Of a stretch of DNA of 64,000 nucleotides, positions 35,592 through 44,900 are shown piece after piece (positions within the stretch are counted from its first letter, which is position 1; each line of letters starts with the position of its first letter). A program made the translations under genes and the position numbers. The notes below the pieces were generated by a model. That model did not search any database and was not told where the DNA came from. It worked only from the letters and a program-made list of their open reading frames with translations. Source of the stretch: JACVRW01 sp963771715 (GTDB lineage: Bacteria > Actinomycetota > Thermoleophilia > Solirubrobacterales > Thermoleophilaceae); NCBI GenBank assembly GCA_963771715.1, contig CAVYUQ010000003.1, forward strand, positions 310,001-374,000, written 5' to 3'.

Positions 35592-36685
35592 CGGCGCGTC
35601 GCGCGCCTGAAGGCCCGGAGCGCCGGCTGTGCGGTCGACACGCCGTCCTGGTCCACGCTCAGCAGGCCGGAGTAGTCGAAGAGGTCGTCCTGGCCCCGGT
35701 AGCTCGACGCCCACGTGTACCAGTAGATGCGCGCCAGCCGCAGACGCCTGGCGTTCGCCGCGCCCAGCCTGTAGAGCTCGGTCAGCCGGCGCGCCATCCC
35801 CCGCTTGGTCGTGTACCAGCGGCGCTTCCAGGCCTCGTCTGGCGGCGGCACGAGGCCCTTCGCGGCCGGGAAGGTCGTCTCCGTGACCCAGATCGGCTTG
35901 CGCGGCTGGTGGTTGCGCCTCAGCACGCGCCGGGTCAGGCGCACGGCGGCCATGACGAACCCGGGCCGGCCCGTGAACAGGTTGATCGTGGCCACGTCGA
36001 ACGCGCCGCGCGCGCCCGCGTCGTAGGCCCTCGCCAGCACCTTCCAGCTCGAGTCGGCGAACCCCGCGAGCACCACGCGCGCGCCGGGGTCGGATGTCTT
36101 GATCGCGCTGTACGCGGCCTTCAGGAGCTCCACGTACTCGCCTGCCCAGGCGCCGTCGCCGCCCGGCGTGTACCAGTAGAAGTCCAGGTGCGGCTCGTTC
36201 CAGATCTGCCACTCGCGCAGCGGGCGCTGGGGCAGGTCGGGCCGCTCGGTCCAGAAGGTTCCGCCCGGCCCGTACCGCGCCACGAGCGCGCTCATGAACG
36301 CGGCGTAGTCCGAGGCGAACTCGGGCGGAGAGCCATGGCGCCCCGGGTACTTCTCCGCCCACCCCGGCGTGTTCAGCACCACCGGCAGCAGCCGTATCCG
36401 GTTCCGCGCCGCCAGCTCCACCTGGGCGTCCGTGTCCGAGAAGTCGGGCGGCACGCCTGCCACCGGCTGGGCCCGCTCCCACGAGAACACGAGCCGCACG
36501 GATTCCACGCCCGAGCGGCGCATGCGCGCCCACTGCGCCGCCTGGTCCGCGGGGCTGCCGTTCATGGCCGCGCGGTCCCACATCACGCCGTAGAAGCCCT
36601 GCGGCGCGCGGGCTTGGGCGGGAGCGGCCGCGAGTAGGGCGGCGGCGAGCGTTGCGAGGACGATGAGGCGCTGCATGCGGGTCAT
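35588..36685 (-). CDS. Secreted clan GH-A-type glycoside hydrolase-like protein
   Basis: 365 residues. Signal peptide LIVLATLAAALLAAAPAQA, then a barrel beginning PQGFYGVMWDRAAMNGSPAD. REWQIWNEPHLDFYWY carries the acid/base Glu and IWVTETTFPAAKG the nucleophile Glu, so both clan-A residues are present. The closest pattern is the GH39/GH42-like group of actinobacterial secreted proteins. ATG at 36685 (a second ATG at 36676 is possible). It faces thiE and the two glycosidase genes to its left, making a local cluster of three such proteins. Confidence 0.85.
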   Translation of the reverse strand: MTRMQRLIVLATLAAALLAAAPAQARAPQGFYGVMWDRAAMNGSPADQAAQWARMRRSGVESVRLVFSWERAQPVAGVPPDFSDTDAQVELAARNRIRLLPVVLNTPGWAEKYPGRHGSPPEFASDYAAFMSALVARYGPGGTFWTERPDLPQRPLREWQIWNEPHLDFYWYTPGGDGAWAGEYVELLKAAYSAIKTSDPGARVVLAGFADSSWKVLARAYDAGARGAFDVATINLFTGRPGFVMAAVRLTRRVLRRNHQPRKPIWVTETTFPAAKGLVPPPDEAWKRRWYTTKRGMARRLTELYRLGAANARRLRLARIYWYTWASSYRGQDDLFDYSGLLSVDQDGVSTAQPALRAFRRATRR

Positions 36686-36733
36686 TGGAACCCGGGATCC
36701 TATGAATCGATGCGCCGTTAACCTGCGGCGCGC

Positions 36734-37277
36734 ATGGCGAAGAAGCGCAAGAGCCGCGGAAAGCAGCGGCCGACCGTCGCGTCGCCGCCGGCCGAGCCCG
36801 CGAAGCGCGCCGAGCCCACCGAGGGCGGCTACTCGCGCAGCCGCGCGAAGAACGACGCGGCCCGCGCGGCCCTCGAGCCGCTCGCGCCCGGGGAGCGGCC
36901 GACGGCCGTGACGGTCGGCGCGATCGTGGCCGCGCTGCTCGCCGTGGCAAACCTGATCGCCGTCGCGGCCGGATGGGACGGCGCGGCCGGCGAGGACGAC
37001 CGCGCGCGTGCACTCGCCGGGAGCCTCCTGGTCGCGGGCCTGCTCTTCGTCATCGCGTGGGGCATGTGGCACGCCCGCTACTGGGCCGTGCTCGGCATGC
37101 AGACGCTCCTCGCGCTCACCCTGATCGCGAGCTCGCTCGCCCTCGTCACCGTGAGCAGCGCGGGCGGCGCCGATCCTCCTCGTGGCCATCCTCGCCGCCG
37201 CCGGCACGCTGTTCTGGTTCATGGTCAAGGCGATGGCGCGCATCCAGATGCCTGAGCGGCCGACCCGTGCCAGATAA
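36734..37277 (+). CDS. Small membrane protein with basic N-terminus, one apparent frameshift
   Basis: About 180 residues. The N-terminal ~60 residues are Lys/Arg-rich (AKKRKSRGKQRPTV). Membrane segments follow: VTVGAIVAALLAVANLIAVA, LLVAGLLFVIAWGMW and LLALTLIASSLALVTV. Near 37170 the frame breaks; the +1 frame continues as ILLVAILAAAGTLFWFMVKA, clearly the last helix, and ends at TAA 37275-37277. The total is one base over a multiple of three. Function unknown. It precedes the lipoamide dehydrogenase gene by 16 nt. Confidence 0.72.
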
Positions 37278-37293
37278 GTAGTCTCACCGCCCT

Positions 37294-38676
37294 ATGCCGG
37301 AGAGCAAGTACGACTGCATCGTGATCGGATCGGGCCCCGGCGGCTACGTGGCCGCGATCCGGGCGGCCCAGCTCGGACTGAAGACCGCCGTGGTCGAGAA
37401 GGGCAACGTCGGCGGCCGCTGCCTCAACGAGGCCTGCATCCCGGCCAAGGCGATGCTGCGCGTGGCCGAGGTCTTCATGGAGACCCAGCACGCCGGCGAC
37501 TTCGGCATCAAGGTCGAGGGCGCGTCGGTGGACTACCCGGGCGCCACGAAGCACCGCGACAAGGTGGTCAAGACGCTCACGAGCGGCGTGGCGATGCTGT
37601 TCGACAAGAACAAGATCGACCTGATCGAGGGCTTCGGCTCAGTCACCGACGACGCCAACGTGAAGATCGGCGGCCAGTTCGACGGCACCGAGATCGAGAC
37701 CGACCGCGTGATCCTCGCCGTCGGCTCCGTGCCGAAGCCGATCCTCGACCTCCAGTTCGGCAAGCGCATCCTCGACACGGCGGCGATGTGGCTCCTGAAC
37801 GAGCAGCCGAAGAAGCTGTGCGTGATCGGCGCGGGCGCGTCCGGCACCGAGATCGCCTCGGCGCTCGGCCGGCTCGGCACCGAGGTGACGCTGCTCGAGG
37901 CGCTCGACCAGATCCTGCCGCTCGAGGACCCCGATATCGCGAAGGCCTGCGCGCGCGAGATCAAGAAGCAGAACGTGCGCATCGAGACCGGCGCGAAGGT
38001 CGAGGCCGCCGAGGCCTCGGACTCCGGCGTGAAGGTCACGTTCAACGGCGAGTCCGACGAGTTCGACTACCTCGTGATCGCCGCCGGCCGCGGGCCCGAC
38101 GTCGAGGGGCTCGGCCTCGACGAAGCCGGCATCGAGCGCGAGGACAACGGGCTGATCAAGGTCGACGGCCACCTGCGCACGAGCCTCAAGGGCGTGTGGG
38201 CGATCGGCGACATGGTCCCCGGCCCCGCGCTCGCCCACAAGGCGTCGGACGAGGGCATCATCGCCGTCGAGGACTCCGTCGGCATGGACGTTCACCCGAT
38301 CGACTACGCGTACGTCCCGGCCGTCACGTTCTGCCACCCGCAGGTCGCGTCGTTCGGCCTGAGCGAGAAGGCGGCGAAGGAAGCCGGCTACGACGTCGTG
38401 GTCGGGAAGATCCCGATGGGCGCGGTCGGCGCCCCCACCGTCTACGGCGACCGCGGCGGCATGATCAAGATCGTCGGCGACAAGCAGTACGGCGAGCTGC
38501 TCGGAGCGAGCATCGTCTCGGTGAAGGCAGCCGACCTGATCCAGGAGCTGGTGAACGCCCGCGAGCTCGAGGGCGGCTACTCAGAGGTGGCGCGCACGAT
38601 CCACGCGCACCCGTCGTTCGCCGAGGCCGTGATGGAAGCGGCGCGTGCGACGGACGGCTGGCTGATTCACGGCTGA
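37294..38676 (+). CDS. lpdA: Dihydrolipoyl dehydrogenase (E3)
   Basis: 460-residue FAD flavoprotein reoxidising dihydrolipoamide with NAD+. FAD loop VIGSGPGGYVAA, redox disulfide Cys43-x4-Cys48 in GRCLNEACIPAK, NAD loop VIGAGASGTEIAS, and the His-Glu base pair in HAHPSFAEAVME. The disulfide spacer (LNEA) departs from the usual LNVG, but both cysteines are in place. It is encoded 5 kb from the E1/E2 genes of the 2-oxoacid dehydrogenase and probably serves that complex, and possibly glycine cleavage too. ATG at 37294. Confidence 0.95.
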   Translation: MPESKYDCIVIGSGPGGYVAAIRAAQLGLKTAVVEKGNVGGRCLNEACIPAKAMLRVAEVFMETQHAGDFGIKVEGASVDYPGATKHRDKVVKTLTSGVAMLFDKNKIDLIEGFGSVTDDANVKIGGQFDGTEIETDRVILAVGSVPKPILDLQFGKRILDTAAMWLLNEQPKKLCVIGAGASGTEIASALGRLGTEVTLLEALDQILPLEDPDIAKACAREIKKQNVRIETGAKVEAAEASDSGVKVTFNGESDEFDYLVIAAGRGPDVEGLGLDEAGIEREDNGLIKVDGHLRTSLKGVWAIGDMVPGPALAHKASDEGIIAVEDSVGMDVHPIDYAYVPAVTFCHPQVASFGLSEKAAKEAGYDVVVGKIPMGAVGAPTVYGDRGGMIKIVGDKQYGELLGASIVSVKAADLIQELVNARELEGGYSEVARTIHAHPSFAEAVMEAARATDGWLIHG

Positions 38677-38683
38677 GCCGCCG

Positions 38684-38950
38684 CTAGAGCGCGTCGGAGA
38701 TCGCGGCGGCTATACCCGCCGCGACGACTCCGAGCAGCGTGATGGCAAAACCGGCGAGGATATGCGTTATCTGGCGCTGCAACGCCGCGAGATCGCCGCG
38801 CACTTGGGCGATTTCGCCGCGGACGCCCGCAAAACCGGCGCGCATCTCCTCGCGCATCGCGCGCATCTCCTCGAACCCGCGCTCAAATCTCTCGTCGATC
38901 AAAGCCATCCGCTCATCGAGCCGCTCGTCGGTCCACCTAGCGCCTTCCAT
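38684..38950 (-). CDS. Small coiled-coil protein with C-terminal membrane anchor (paralogue 1 of 3)
   Basis: 88 residues, family not recognised. The N-terminus RWTDERLDERMALIDERFER is shared with the next two genes; a charged coiled coil (MRAMREEMRAGFAGVRGEIA) follows, and the C-terminus is one helix (FAITLLGVVAAGIAAAI) that would anchor it, tail in the membrane and coil in the cytoplasm. The ATG has GGGAG 5 nt upstream. The layout resembles hemolysin-XhlA/DUF1640-like small proteins, but the match is weak. Convergent with lpdA, 7 bp apart. Confidence 0.7.
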   Translation of the reverse strand: MEGARWTDERLDERMALIDERFERGFEEMRAMREEMRAGFAGVRGEIAQVRGDLAALQRQITHILAGFAITLLGVVAAGIAAAISDAL

Positions 38951-39285
38951 CGTACTCCCGGAAGCGTCCGCGACCGGCGACTCGCCCCCGCAACCCTAGA
39001 GCTGGGTAGCGACCAGCGTGATCAGGCCGGCGGCAAGGATGCCCGCGAGTCGGAAACCGATCTGGGTCAGGCGCTGATTGATCGCGTGGATCTCTGCCGT
39101 GAGATCGCTGCGCATGGCGCGCATCTCCTCACCAAGATCGCGCAAGGACACGTCGATCCGCTGAAAGGTCTGGTCTATCGCCGCCATTCGCTCATCGAGC
39201 CGTTCGTCAGTCCATCTAGCACGTTCCATCGTACTCCCGGAAGGCCGCGCAACTCCCGACTCGCCCCCTTCTAAAGCTGGGTAGC
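38943..39285 (-). repeat. Duplicated leader segments between the three coiled-coil genes
   Basis: The sequence around each start recurs: TCCATCGTACTCCCGGAAG at 38947-38965 and 39226-39244, followed in both by an ACTCGCCCCC block and then the next gene's stop region (GCTGGGTAGC at 39002-39011 and 39277-39286). A weaker copy stands at 39575-39592. Gene plus leader were therefore duplicated together in tandem. The leader supplies the GGGAG ribosome site of each gene. Confidence 0.7.
38996..39229 (-). CDS. Small coiled-coil protein with C-terminal membrane anchor (paralogue 2 of 3)
   Basis: 77 residues. Starts RARWTDERLDERMAAIDQTF, nearly the same as paralogue 1; a short coil (LGEEMRAMRSDLTAEIHAIN) leads to the membrane helix GILAAGLITLVATQL, which matches the end of paralogue 3 and not that of paralogue 1. 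The middle coil differs in length, so the coil seems free to vary while both ends are kept. Same GGGAG ribosome site. Function unknown. Confidence 0.7.
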   Translation of the reverse strand: MERARWTDERLDERMAAIDQTFQRIDVSLRDLGEEMRAMRSDLTAEIHAINQRLTQIGFRLAGILAAGLITLVATQL

Positions 39286-39579
39286 CACCAGGGCGATCAA
39301 GCCGGCGGCGAGGATCCCGGCAGCACGAAAGCCGAGCTGACTAACGCGCTCCTCGAGGCGACCGATCCGTTCCGCAACCTGGGTGATCCGGTCGTTTAGG
39401 GCTCCCACGTCCACCCTGAGCTCCGCACGCCACTCCCGCATCTCAGCTCGGAACGTGGCGCCTTCGGCGCGACGCTCAGCGCGCTCAGCGCGCAACTCGT
39501 CGAAGACGCGGTCAAAGGTTCTGTCGATGACGGTCATCCGGTCGTCATGCCGCTGGTCGGTCCACTCAGCCCGTTCCAC
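39271..39579 (-). CDS. Small coiled-coil protein with C-terminal membrane anchor (paralogue 3 of 3)
   Basis: 102 residues, the longest of the set. Starts RAEWTDQRHDDRMTVIDRTF, with a long heptad region (LRAERAERRAEGATFRAEMR; ITQVAERIGRLEERVSQL) and the anchor GILAAGLIALVATQL, almost identical to paralogue 2. GTG start with GGAG upstream. First gene of the leftward trio. The arrangement of three tandem paralogues with conserved ends and a variable coil suggests an oligomer built from different-length rods; this is inference. Confidence 0.7.
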   Translation of the reverse strand: MERAEWTDQRHDDRMTVIDRTFDRVFDELRAERAERRAEGATFRAEMREWRAELRVDVGALNDRITQVAERIGRLEERVSQLGFRAAGILAAGLIALVATQL

Positions 39580-39842
39580 TGTACTCCGCTAAGTCTCCAA
39601 TGCTAGGGGCCTCGCCCCCCGCCGAGTCAGGTCCCTTGCGCCCCGTAACACCCGGAGAGCCCCACGGTTTACTCGCAAATAGCGGCCTTATTCGCGCGCA
39701 ACTTGCGTAGTTGTCTGTGGTCAGTGAGCGCGCCCGAGGACTAGGCTGACGCCGCCGGGACCACTCAGGATCAGAACGTGAAGCTGAATATATTTCGTCC
39801 TCGCGGGGGCGACCCCTCCACCACGTCGACTTAGACCTAGAA
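39580..39842. other. Intergenic region, less GC-rich, between coiled-coil trio and decayed gene
   Basis: Divergent space of 263 bp. It starts with a degenerate copy of the coiled-coil leader and holds a short AT-rich patch (GAATATATTTCG around 39785) and a GGGGGCGACCCC hairpin near 39812. Promoters for both sides may lie here. I see no gene or RNA. Confidence 0.5.
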
Positions 39843-42049
39843 ATGACCAGTGTGACCTCGAAGCTACGTAGGCAGGCGCGTGTGGCGGGCGTAATCGCTG
39901 CTGCGTGCGGAGTGGTCGCCGAGCTTGCGCCACACACCGCTTTGGCGCGTCCGTACACCGTCTTTTCGTGCGACTCCGCAGGACTGTTCGGCTACAGCAG
40001 CGCGGCTTGGGCACCGTTGGGGGACGTCGGAAACGCGTACGCGTCGTGCCCAACGGGAGGCGGCTCGACGGCAGGTATCAGCAACCGCGTCATCGGCGCG
40101 ACCTATTCGGGGTTCAACCACTCCGGCCACCTGTTCACGGCCCCACCCGGAGCCACCATCACCTCGGTGCGGTGGTCCGGGCGCATGGCTCGCGACAACT
40201 GCAGCTGGGGGACATGGCTCCGAGCCAGCCCGAGCGGGGCGTCGGTCCTGGGGCTGCCGCCCAACCAGGCTTGCTACTCGAACGGATTCGACAACCGCGG
40301 CTGGCCACTGACCTTCGGCGCACCAGAGGGCACAACAGCGATCCACCAACTCGTCATGTGCGGCTCGTCCCAATGCCCGCCAGGAGCAACGATGCACGCA
40401 CACGTGGTGGAGGTAACGGTCGACGACCCGATCCCGCCGTCGATTTCGCTTGCCGGTCCGCTGGCGAGCGGGCAGTGGGTGAGCGGCCGGCGGCGCGGTC
40501 GCAAGTGCGATTGCGGCGACGGACAACGCCGGGGTCCGCAGCATCAAGGCGGACGTGGCCGGGCGGAGCCAGGTGAGGAATACCCATGCGACTGGTCCCG
40601 AGCTAGCCGTGCCCCGGCGAAGTCACACAGCGATGCTTCCCGCCGTCGGCGACCTGACCGACGGGCATCACACGCTGGCGGTGTCGGCAGTCGATGCTGC
40701 GGGCAACGCTTCTGCCATCGCGCGTGATGTCTACGTCGACAACACGCCGCCGGATCCGGTTGCTCCCCAGGTCGAGGGCGGCGATGCATGGCGCCGCATC
40801 AACCGGTTTCTCGTGTCGTGGACAACGCGCCAAACAACGCCGCACCGATCGTTCGTGCGCATTGGAAGCTCTGCGCCAGCAGCGGAAGCTGCCCCTCGCA
40901 GCGGTTACCGCGACGGCCAAAACGTTCAGAGCTTGCCGGGCCTCAGCGTCCCGACGCCAGGCGAGTACCTGCTTCATGTGTGGCTCGAGGACGCTGCCGG
41001 GAACGCCCGGGAGGAGAGCGCCGTGTGACACCGCGCGCTGCGCTTCGACCCGGAGCCCCCGCAGCTCGCATTCGAGCCGATGGACGTTGCCGATCCGCTA
41101 CGCGTCGTCGTCAACGCTGTGGACCGCCACTCCGGCGTCGCCCAAGGCGAAATCGAGATGCGCCGCACGGGCACGACGACCTGGCATGGACTCACGACCG
41201 ACCGCGAAGGGTCGCTACTGATTGCGCATGTGGACGACGAGCGCTTCCGCAGAGGGGCCTACGAGTTCCGAGCCCACGCGGTGGATCAGGCCGGCAACGA
41301 GGCGTCCACTGGGCGGCGGGCGGATGGGTCCGCGGCGACGCTGCGCCTACCAGCGCGCATCGATACGCGCCTCGCCGTAGGAGTGCCGCGCACGATCGTT
41401 CGCGAGAGCTACGAGCGGCGCCAAGGCGCAGAGAGTCCTGGTCCGGCGGCGAGTCCGGCGGCTGGATAGCAACGTCATCGCGAGGCACGGTCGGCGGATT
41501 CGTCTCAGGGGCTTCCTGACGAATTCGGACGGGCAACCGATCGAGGGCGCCACGATCGAGGCGCTTGAAAGGCGGCCTGCGGGCGGGGTGGGGCCGGTCG
41601 GCCTTGCGACTACGGGTACCGACGGCAAGTTCAGATACGTAGTGAGGGCGACTCGGAACCGCGAAATGCTCTTCCGATACGGGGGTTCAAGGCGGATCGG
41701 CTCCGCGACGACCGACTTCACGCTGCTGGTACCGGCCAGCACGTCGATCCGAGCGGATCGTCAGCGTCTTCTGAACGGGCAGCAGGTGCGCTTCGGCGGA
41801 CGAGTCACCACACGCCCGCTTCCCGAGAACGGCAAGCTCATCGAGATGCAGGCGCACTTCCGAGGTCGGTGGCGAACCTTCTCAACCGTTCGTGCCGGCC
41901 GCCGCGGCCGTTGGCACTTCCCTTACCGCTTCGGCGGCACCACCGGACGCGTGACCTATCGATTTCGTGCTCGGCTCCCTGCCGAGGGCGGTTACCCGTT
42001 TATCAGCGGACAACTCGCGCGTCGTGGAGGTGGTGGTAGTTGGTGGTGA
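39843..42049 (+). pseudogene. Degraded secreted multidomain protein (4 frameshifts and one in-frame stop)
   Basis: Reads as one ~735-residue secreted protein only after corrections. A signal peptide (VAGVIAAACGVVAELAPHTA) precedes a lectin-like domain (PYTVFSCDSAGLFGYSSAAW; SVRWSGRMARDNCSWGTWL), then Ig-like/fibronectin-like repeats (HTLAVSAVDAAGNASAIARD; YLLHVWLEDAAGNAREES; YEFRAHAVDQAGNEAS) and a carboxypeptidase-regulatory-like region (GFLTNSDGQPIEGATIEAL). Breaks: +1 near 40490, -1 near 40822, +1 near 40905, in-frame TGA at 41026-41028, +1 near 41424. Codon bias is weaker than in its neighbours. A decayed surface protein is likely, although sequence error contributes elsewhere in this window. 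Confidence 0.65.
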
Positions 42050-42111
42050 CCGAGCCCACGAGCCCTGACTCATGATTTCGCCTGCCAGCATTCCTGAGCA
42101 GGTGGGCCACC

Positions 42112-42764
42112 GTGCTGAGCTCCCTTCGAAAGCACTTGTCGTATTCGAACGTGACCGCGACTGCGGCGCTATTCGTCGCCTTGGGTGGCACTTCGTACGC
42201 AGTGATCCGCGTTGACAGCGGCGACGTCGTCAATAACAGCCTCCGCAGCAAGGACATCCGAAACAACAGCGTGCGCAGCCGAGATATCCGCGATCGATTC
42301 ACTCCGAGCCCGCGACCTGAGACGCAACGGCATCGGCGGCGGCGTTGTAAGAGAGAGCGCGCTAGGTCAGGTGCCGCGAGCGGCAGATGCCGAGCGCCTC
42401 GGAGGAGCAACGGCCCAAGACCTTCGCGTCCGGTGTCCTGCCGACACGGTCGCCAAGGCGGGGGTGTGCATCGAGCGAGTCAGCCGTCCGCCTGACGGAT
42501 TCCTCGGTGCGGCGAACATCTGCGACAACGCGGGACGCGGCCTTCCGACCATGGCGGAGCTAGACACCTTCGCGCAGAACTCACGGTCCCCTTGACGCCC
42601 AAGGGGAGTGGACGTCCAACGTCTATCGCAACCCCGACAATGGGCTGAACCCGTTCGACCAGCTGGAGGCCGTCGTCCTGGGTGAAGGGGCCGTCGTGAG
42701 CTATGACCGCGTCTACCTCGCCGTCCAGCACGCCTTCCGCTGCGTCGCTCTGCCGAGCAACTAG
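42112..42764 (+). pseudogene. Secreted protein with LSYSNVTATAALF-type N-terminus, two apparent frameshifts
   Basis: About 217 codons. The GTG start gives RKHLSYSNVTATAALFVALG, an N-terminal signature I associate with many secreted Solirubrobacterales proteins, followed by repeats of the SLRSKDIRNNSVRSRDIR kind. After a +1 shift near 42295 the sequence continues RARDLRRNGIGGGVV to RCPADTVAKAGVCIERV and LGAANICDNAGRGLPTM, a Cys-containing domain; a second +1 in CCCC near 42587 restores QGEWTSNVYRNPDNGLNPF and VSYDRVYLAVQHAFRCV up to TAG. Role unknown. Either two sequence errors or a dead gene. Confidence 0.6.
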
Positions 42765-42774
42765 AACTCCGTGC

Positions 42775-43354
42775 ATGGAACAGCCGGTCTTCTACTACGA
42801 CCTTGGGTCGCCGTACGCGTATCTCACCGCCGAGCGCGTCCACAAGGTGCTGCCGGTCGTGCCGGTCTGGCAGCCGATCCTCCTTGGCGGCATTTGGAAG
42901 GAGACGGGCGGGCGCTCGTGGGCCACCACCGATGAGCGCGATGCCGGCATGGCCGAGGTCGAACGCCGCGCCGCCCAGTACGACCTCATGCCGATCCGCT
43001 GGCCGGACGAGTGGCCGACGAACACGCTCAAGGCCATGCGCGCCGCCATCTTCGCCGCGTCGATCGGCCGCGCTGTCGCCTTCTCCCTCGCCGCCTTCCG
43101 CCAGGCGTTCGCCGGCGGCAAGGATCTCTCGGACGTCGACAACGTGCTCATCGCCGCCGCCGCATGCGAGCTCCACCCGAACGCGGTCCTCAAGGCGCTT
43201 GAGACCCAGTCGGTCAAGGACCGGCTGCGAGAGGCCACCAGCCGAGGCCTACGAGCGCGGCGTTCGGGGCGTTCCGACGATCGGCGTGGGGGACCAGCTC
43301 TTCTGGGGCGACGACCGCCTCGAAGAAGCAGCTTCCGCCCTGGCCGAGGCGTAA
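42775..43354 (+). CDS. DsbA-family / 2-hydroxychromene-2-carboxylate isomerase-like protein, one apparent frameshift
   Basis: About 192 residues. Begins MEQPVFYYDLGSPYAYLTAE, the thioredoxin-fold opening of the HCCA isomerase/DsbA-like (kappa GST) group, which lacks the CxxC and binds glutathione or another thiol through the Ser-Pro region. The body (VWQPILLGGIWKETGG; AFSLAAFRQAFAGGKDLSDV) is typical. Near 43240 an extra base shifts the frame; the +1 frame ends AYERGVRGVPTIGVGDQLFW and WGDDRLEEAASALAEA, containing the cis-Pro loop GVPT. ATG at 42775. Confidence 0.82.
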
Positions 43355-43556
43355 CGTCGAGGCCGTGAGTCGGCGATTCTCGAGACAACACCCTCGCGGT
43401 GCCGCCCCTCTGATCGCTGCCGGCGTGGGCGCCGGCCTAGCCACGGTGCTCGGCGCGCGGGGCGCAGTTCGAGTCGCACGCGGGCTGAGAGACCATGCCC
43501 CCCAATCGGGGGTGAGCGTTATTGAACCGGGGCGGCAATGGGTACTCTCCGAGCCG

Positions 43557-44900
43557 ATGGCTACCAGTGATACGACACGGGCCGATGACGGTGCCCAGGG
43601 CAAGGACGACCAGGCCAAGGACGGCCAGTCCCCGAGCGAGGTAGCCGGGCTCGAGGAGATCGGGTTCGGGAAGGTCAAGCACGACCTCCCGGACAAGGAG
43701 ACCTGCCTCACCGTCCTCGAGAAGATGCTCCTGATCCGCCGCTTCGAGGAGCGCGCGGGCGAGATGTACGCGAAGGCGAAGATCGGCGGCTTCCTCCACC
43801 TGTGTATCGGCGAGGAGGCCACGGTGGTGGGCGCCACCCAGGCGCTGCGCGACAACGACTACCTGATGTCCACCTACCGCGAGCACGGCCAGGCGATCGC
43901 GCGCGGCACGCACCCGAACGCCGTCATGGCCGAGCTGTTCGGCCGCGTGGACGGCTGCTCCAAGGGCCGCGGCGGCTCGATGCACCTCTTCGACATGGAG
44001 AAGCGCTTCCTCGGCGGCTACGGCATCGTCGGCGGCAGCCTGCCGCTCTCCGCGGGAGTCGCGCTCGCGTGCGACTACATGGAGAACGAGGACGCGATCC
44101 TCTCGATGATGGGCGACGGCGCCACGAACCAGGGCACCTTCGGCGAGACGATGAACCTCGCGGCGCTCTGGAAGCTGCCGGTGGTCTTCGTGATCATCAA
44201 CAACCAGTTCGGCATGGGCACGGCGCTCCACCGCCACTCGGCGATCACGGACCTTTCGCTCAAGTCCGAGGGCTTCGGCGTGCCCGGCACGCGCTGCGAC
44301 GGCATGGACGTGCTCGACGTGCACTCCGTCGTGACCGAGGCGCTCCGGTGCGCGCGCGAGGAGCGCAAGCCGCAGCTCGTTGAGGCCGTGACCTACCGCT
44401 TCCGCGGCCACTCGATGGCCGACCCGGAGGAGTACCGCTCGAAGGACGAGGTGGAGGAGTGGCGCGGGCGCGACCCGATCCAGGCCTTCGGCAAGCGCCT
44501 CGTCAAGGAGGGCGTGGTCACGCAGGACCAGTTCGAGGAGCTCGACGAGAAGGCGATCCACACCGTGGACGAGGCGGTGCAGTTCGCCGACCAGTCGCCC
44601 TTCCCCGACCTCGACTCCCTATACGACGACGTGTACGTCTTCACGGGCGACGCCCCCGGCTGGTGGACAGTCGACGAGCGCTCTCCCGAGGTGCACCGTG
44701 GCGAGCGGGAGCGCGAGGCGGGCGAGCTGCCGCACCAGCTCGCCGAGGCCGGCGCCGCCTACGCGAACGTGGGCGACCAGGAGGCCCGCAACCGCCGCCA
44801 GGCGAACAGCACCGACGACGAGGACGAATCGACCGAGGCCGAGGACGGCGAGGGCGAGGTCTCCGGCGACGAGCCCGAAGCCGAGGGAGGCGCCGACTAG
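43557..44900 (+). CDS. pdhA: 2-oxoacid dehydrogenase E1 alpha subunit (pyruvate dehydrogenase type)
   Basis: 447 residues; thiamine-diphosphate-binding half of the alpha2beta2 E1. ThDP motif GDGATNQGTFGETMNLAALW, preceded by HGQAIARGTHPNAVMAEL and GGSMHLFDMEKRFLGGYGIV; the phosphorylation-loop region YRFRGHSMADPEEYRS is also kept. ATG 43557 is preferred; reading extends upstream without a stop to 43365, but that part has no family likeness. A 5-bp C/G hairpin (43498-43512) lies in the leader. An acidic, Asp/Glu-rich tail of ~70 residues follows the catalytic part, which is unusual. First gene of pdhA-pdhB-pdhC. Confidence 0.93.
   Translation: MATSDTTRADDGAQGKDDQAKDGQSPSEVAGLEEIGFGKVKHDLPDKETCLTVLEKMLLIRRFEERAGEMYAKAKIGGFLHLCIGEEATVVGATQALRDNDYLMSTYREHGQAIARGTHPNAVMAELFGRVDGCSKGRGGSMHLFDMEKRFLGGYGIVGGSLPLSAGVALACDYMENEDAILSMMGDGATNQGTFGETMNLAALWKLPVVFVIINNQFGMGTALHRHSAITDLSLKSEGFGVPGTRCDGMDVLDVHSVVTEALRCAREERKPQLVEAVTYRFRGHSMADPEEYRSKDEVEEWRGRDPIQAFGKRLVKEGVVTQDQFEELDEKAIHTVDEAVQFADQSPFPDLDSLYDDVYVFTGDAPGWWTVDERSPEVHRGEREREAGELPHQLAEAGAAYANVGDQEARNRRQANSTDDEDESTEAEDGEGEVSGDEPEAEGGAD

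Noticed and set aside
39843..42764. Mobile element as cause of the decayed region
   Set aside because: No transposase, integrase, terminal inverted repeats or target duplications were seen.
43380..43520. Possible tRNA or structured RNA (GTTCGAGTC T-loop-like string near 43466)
   Set aside because: The flanking bases do not form a 5-bp T stem and no D arm, anticodon arm or acceptor stem could be placed on either strand.
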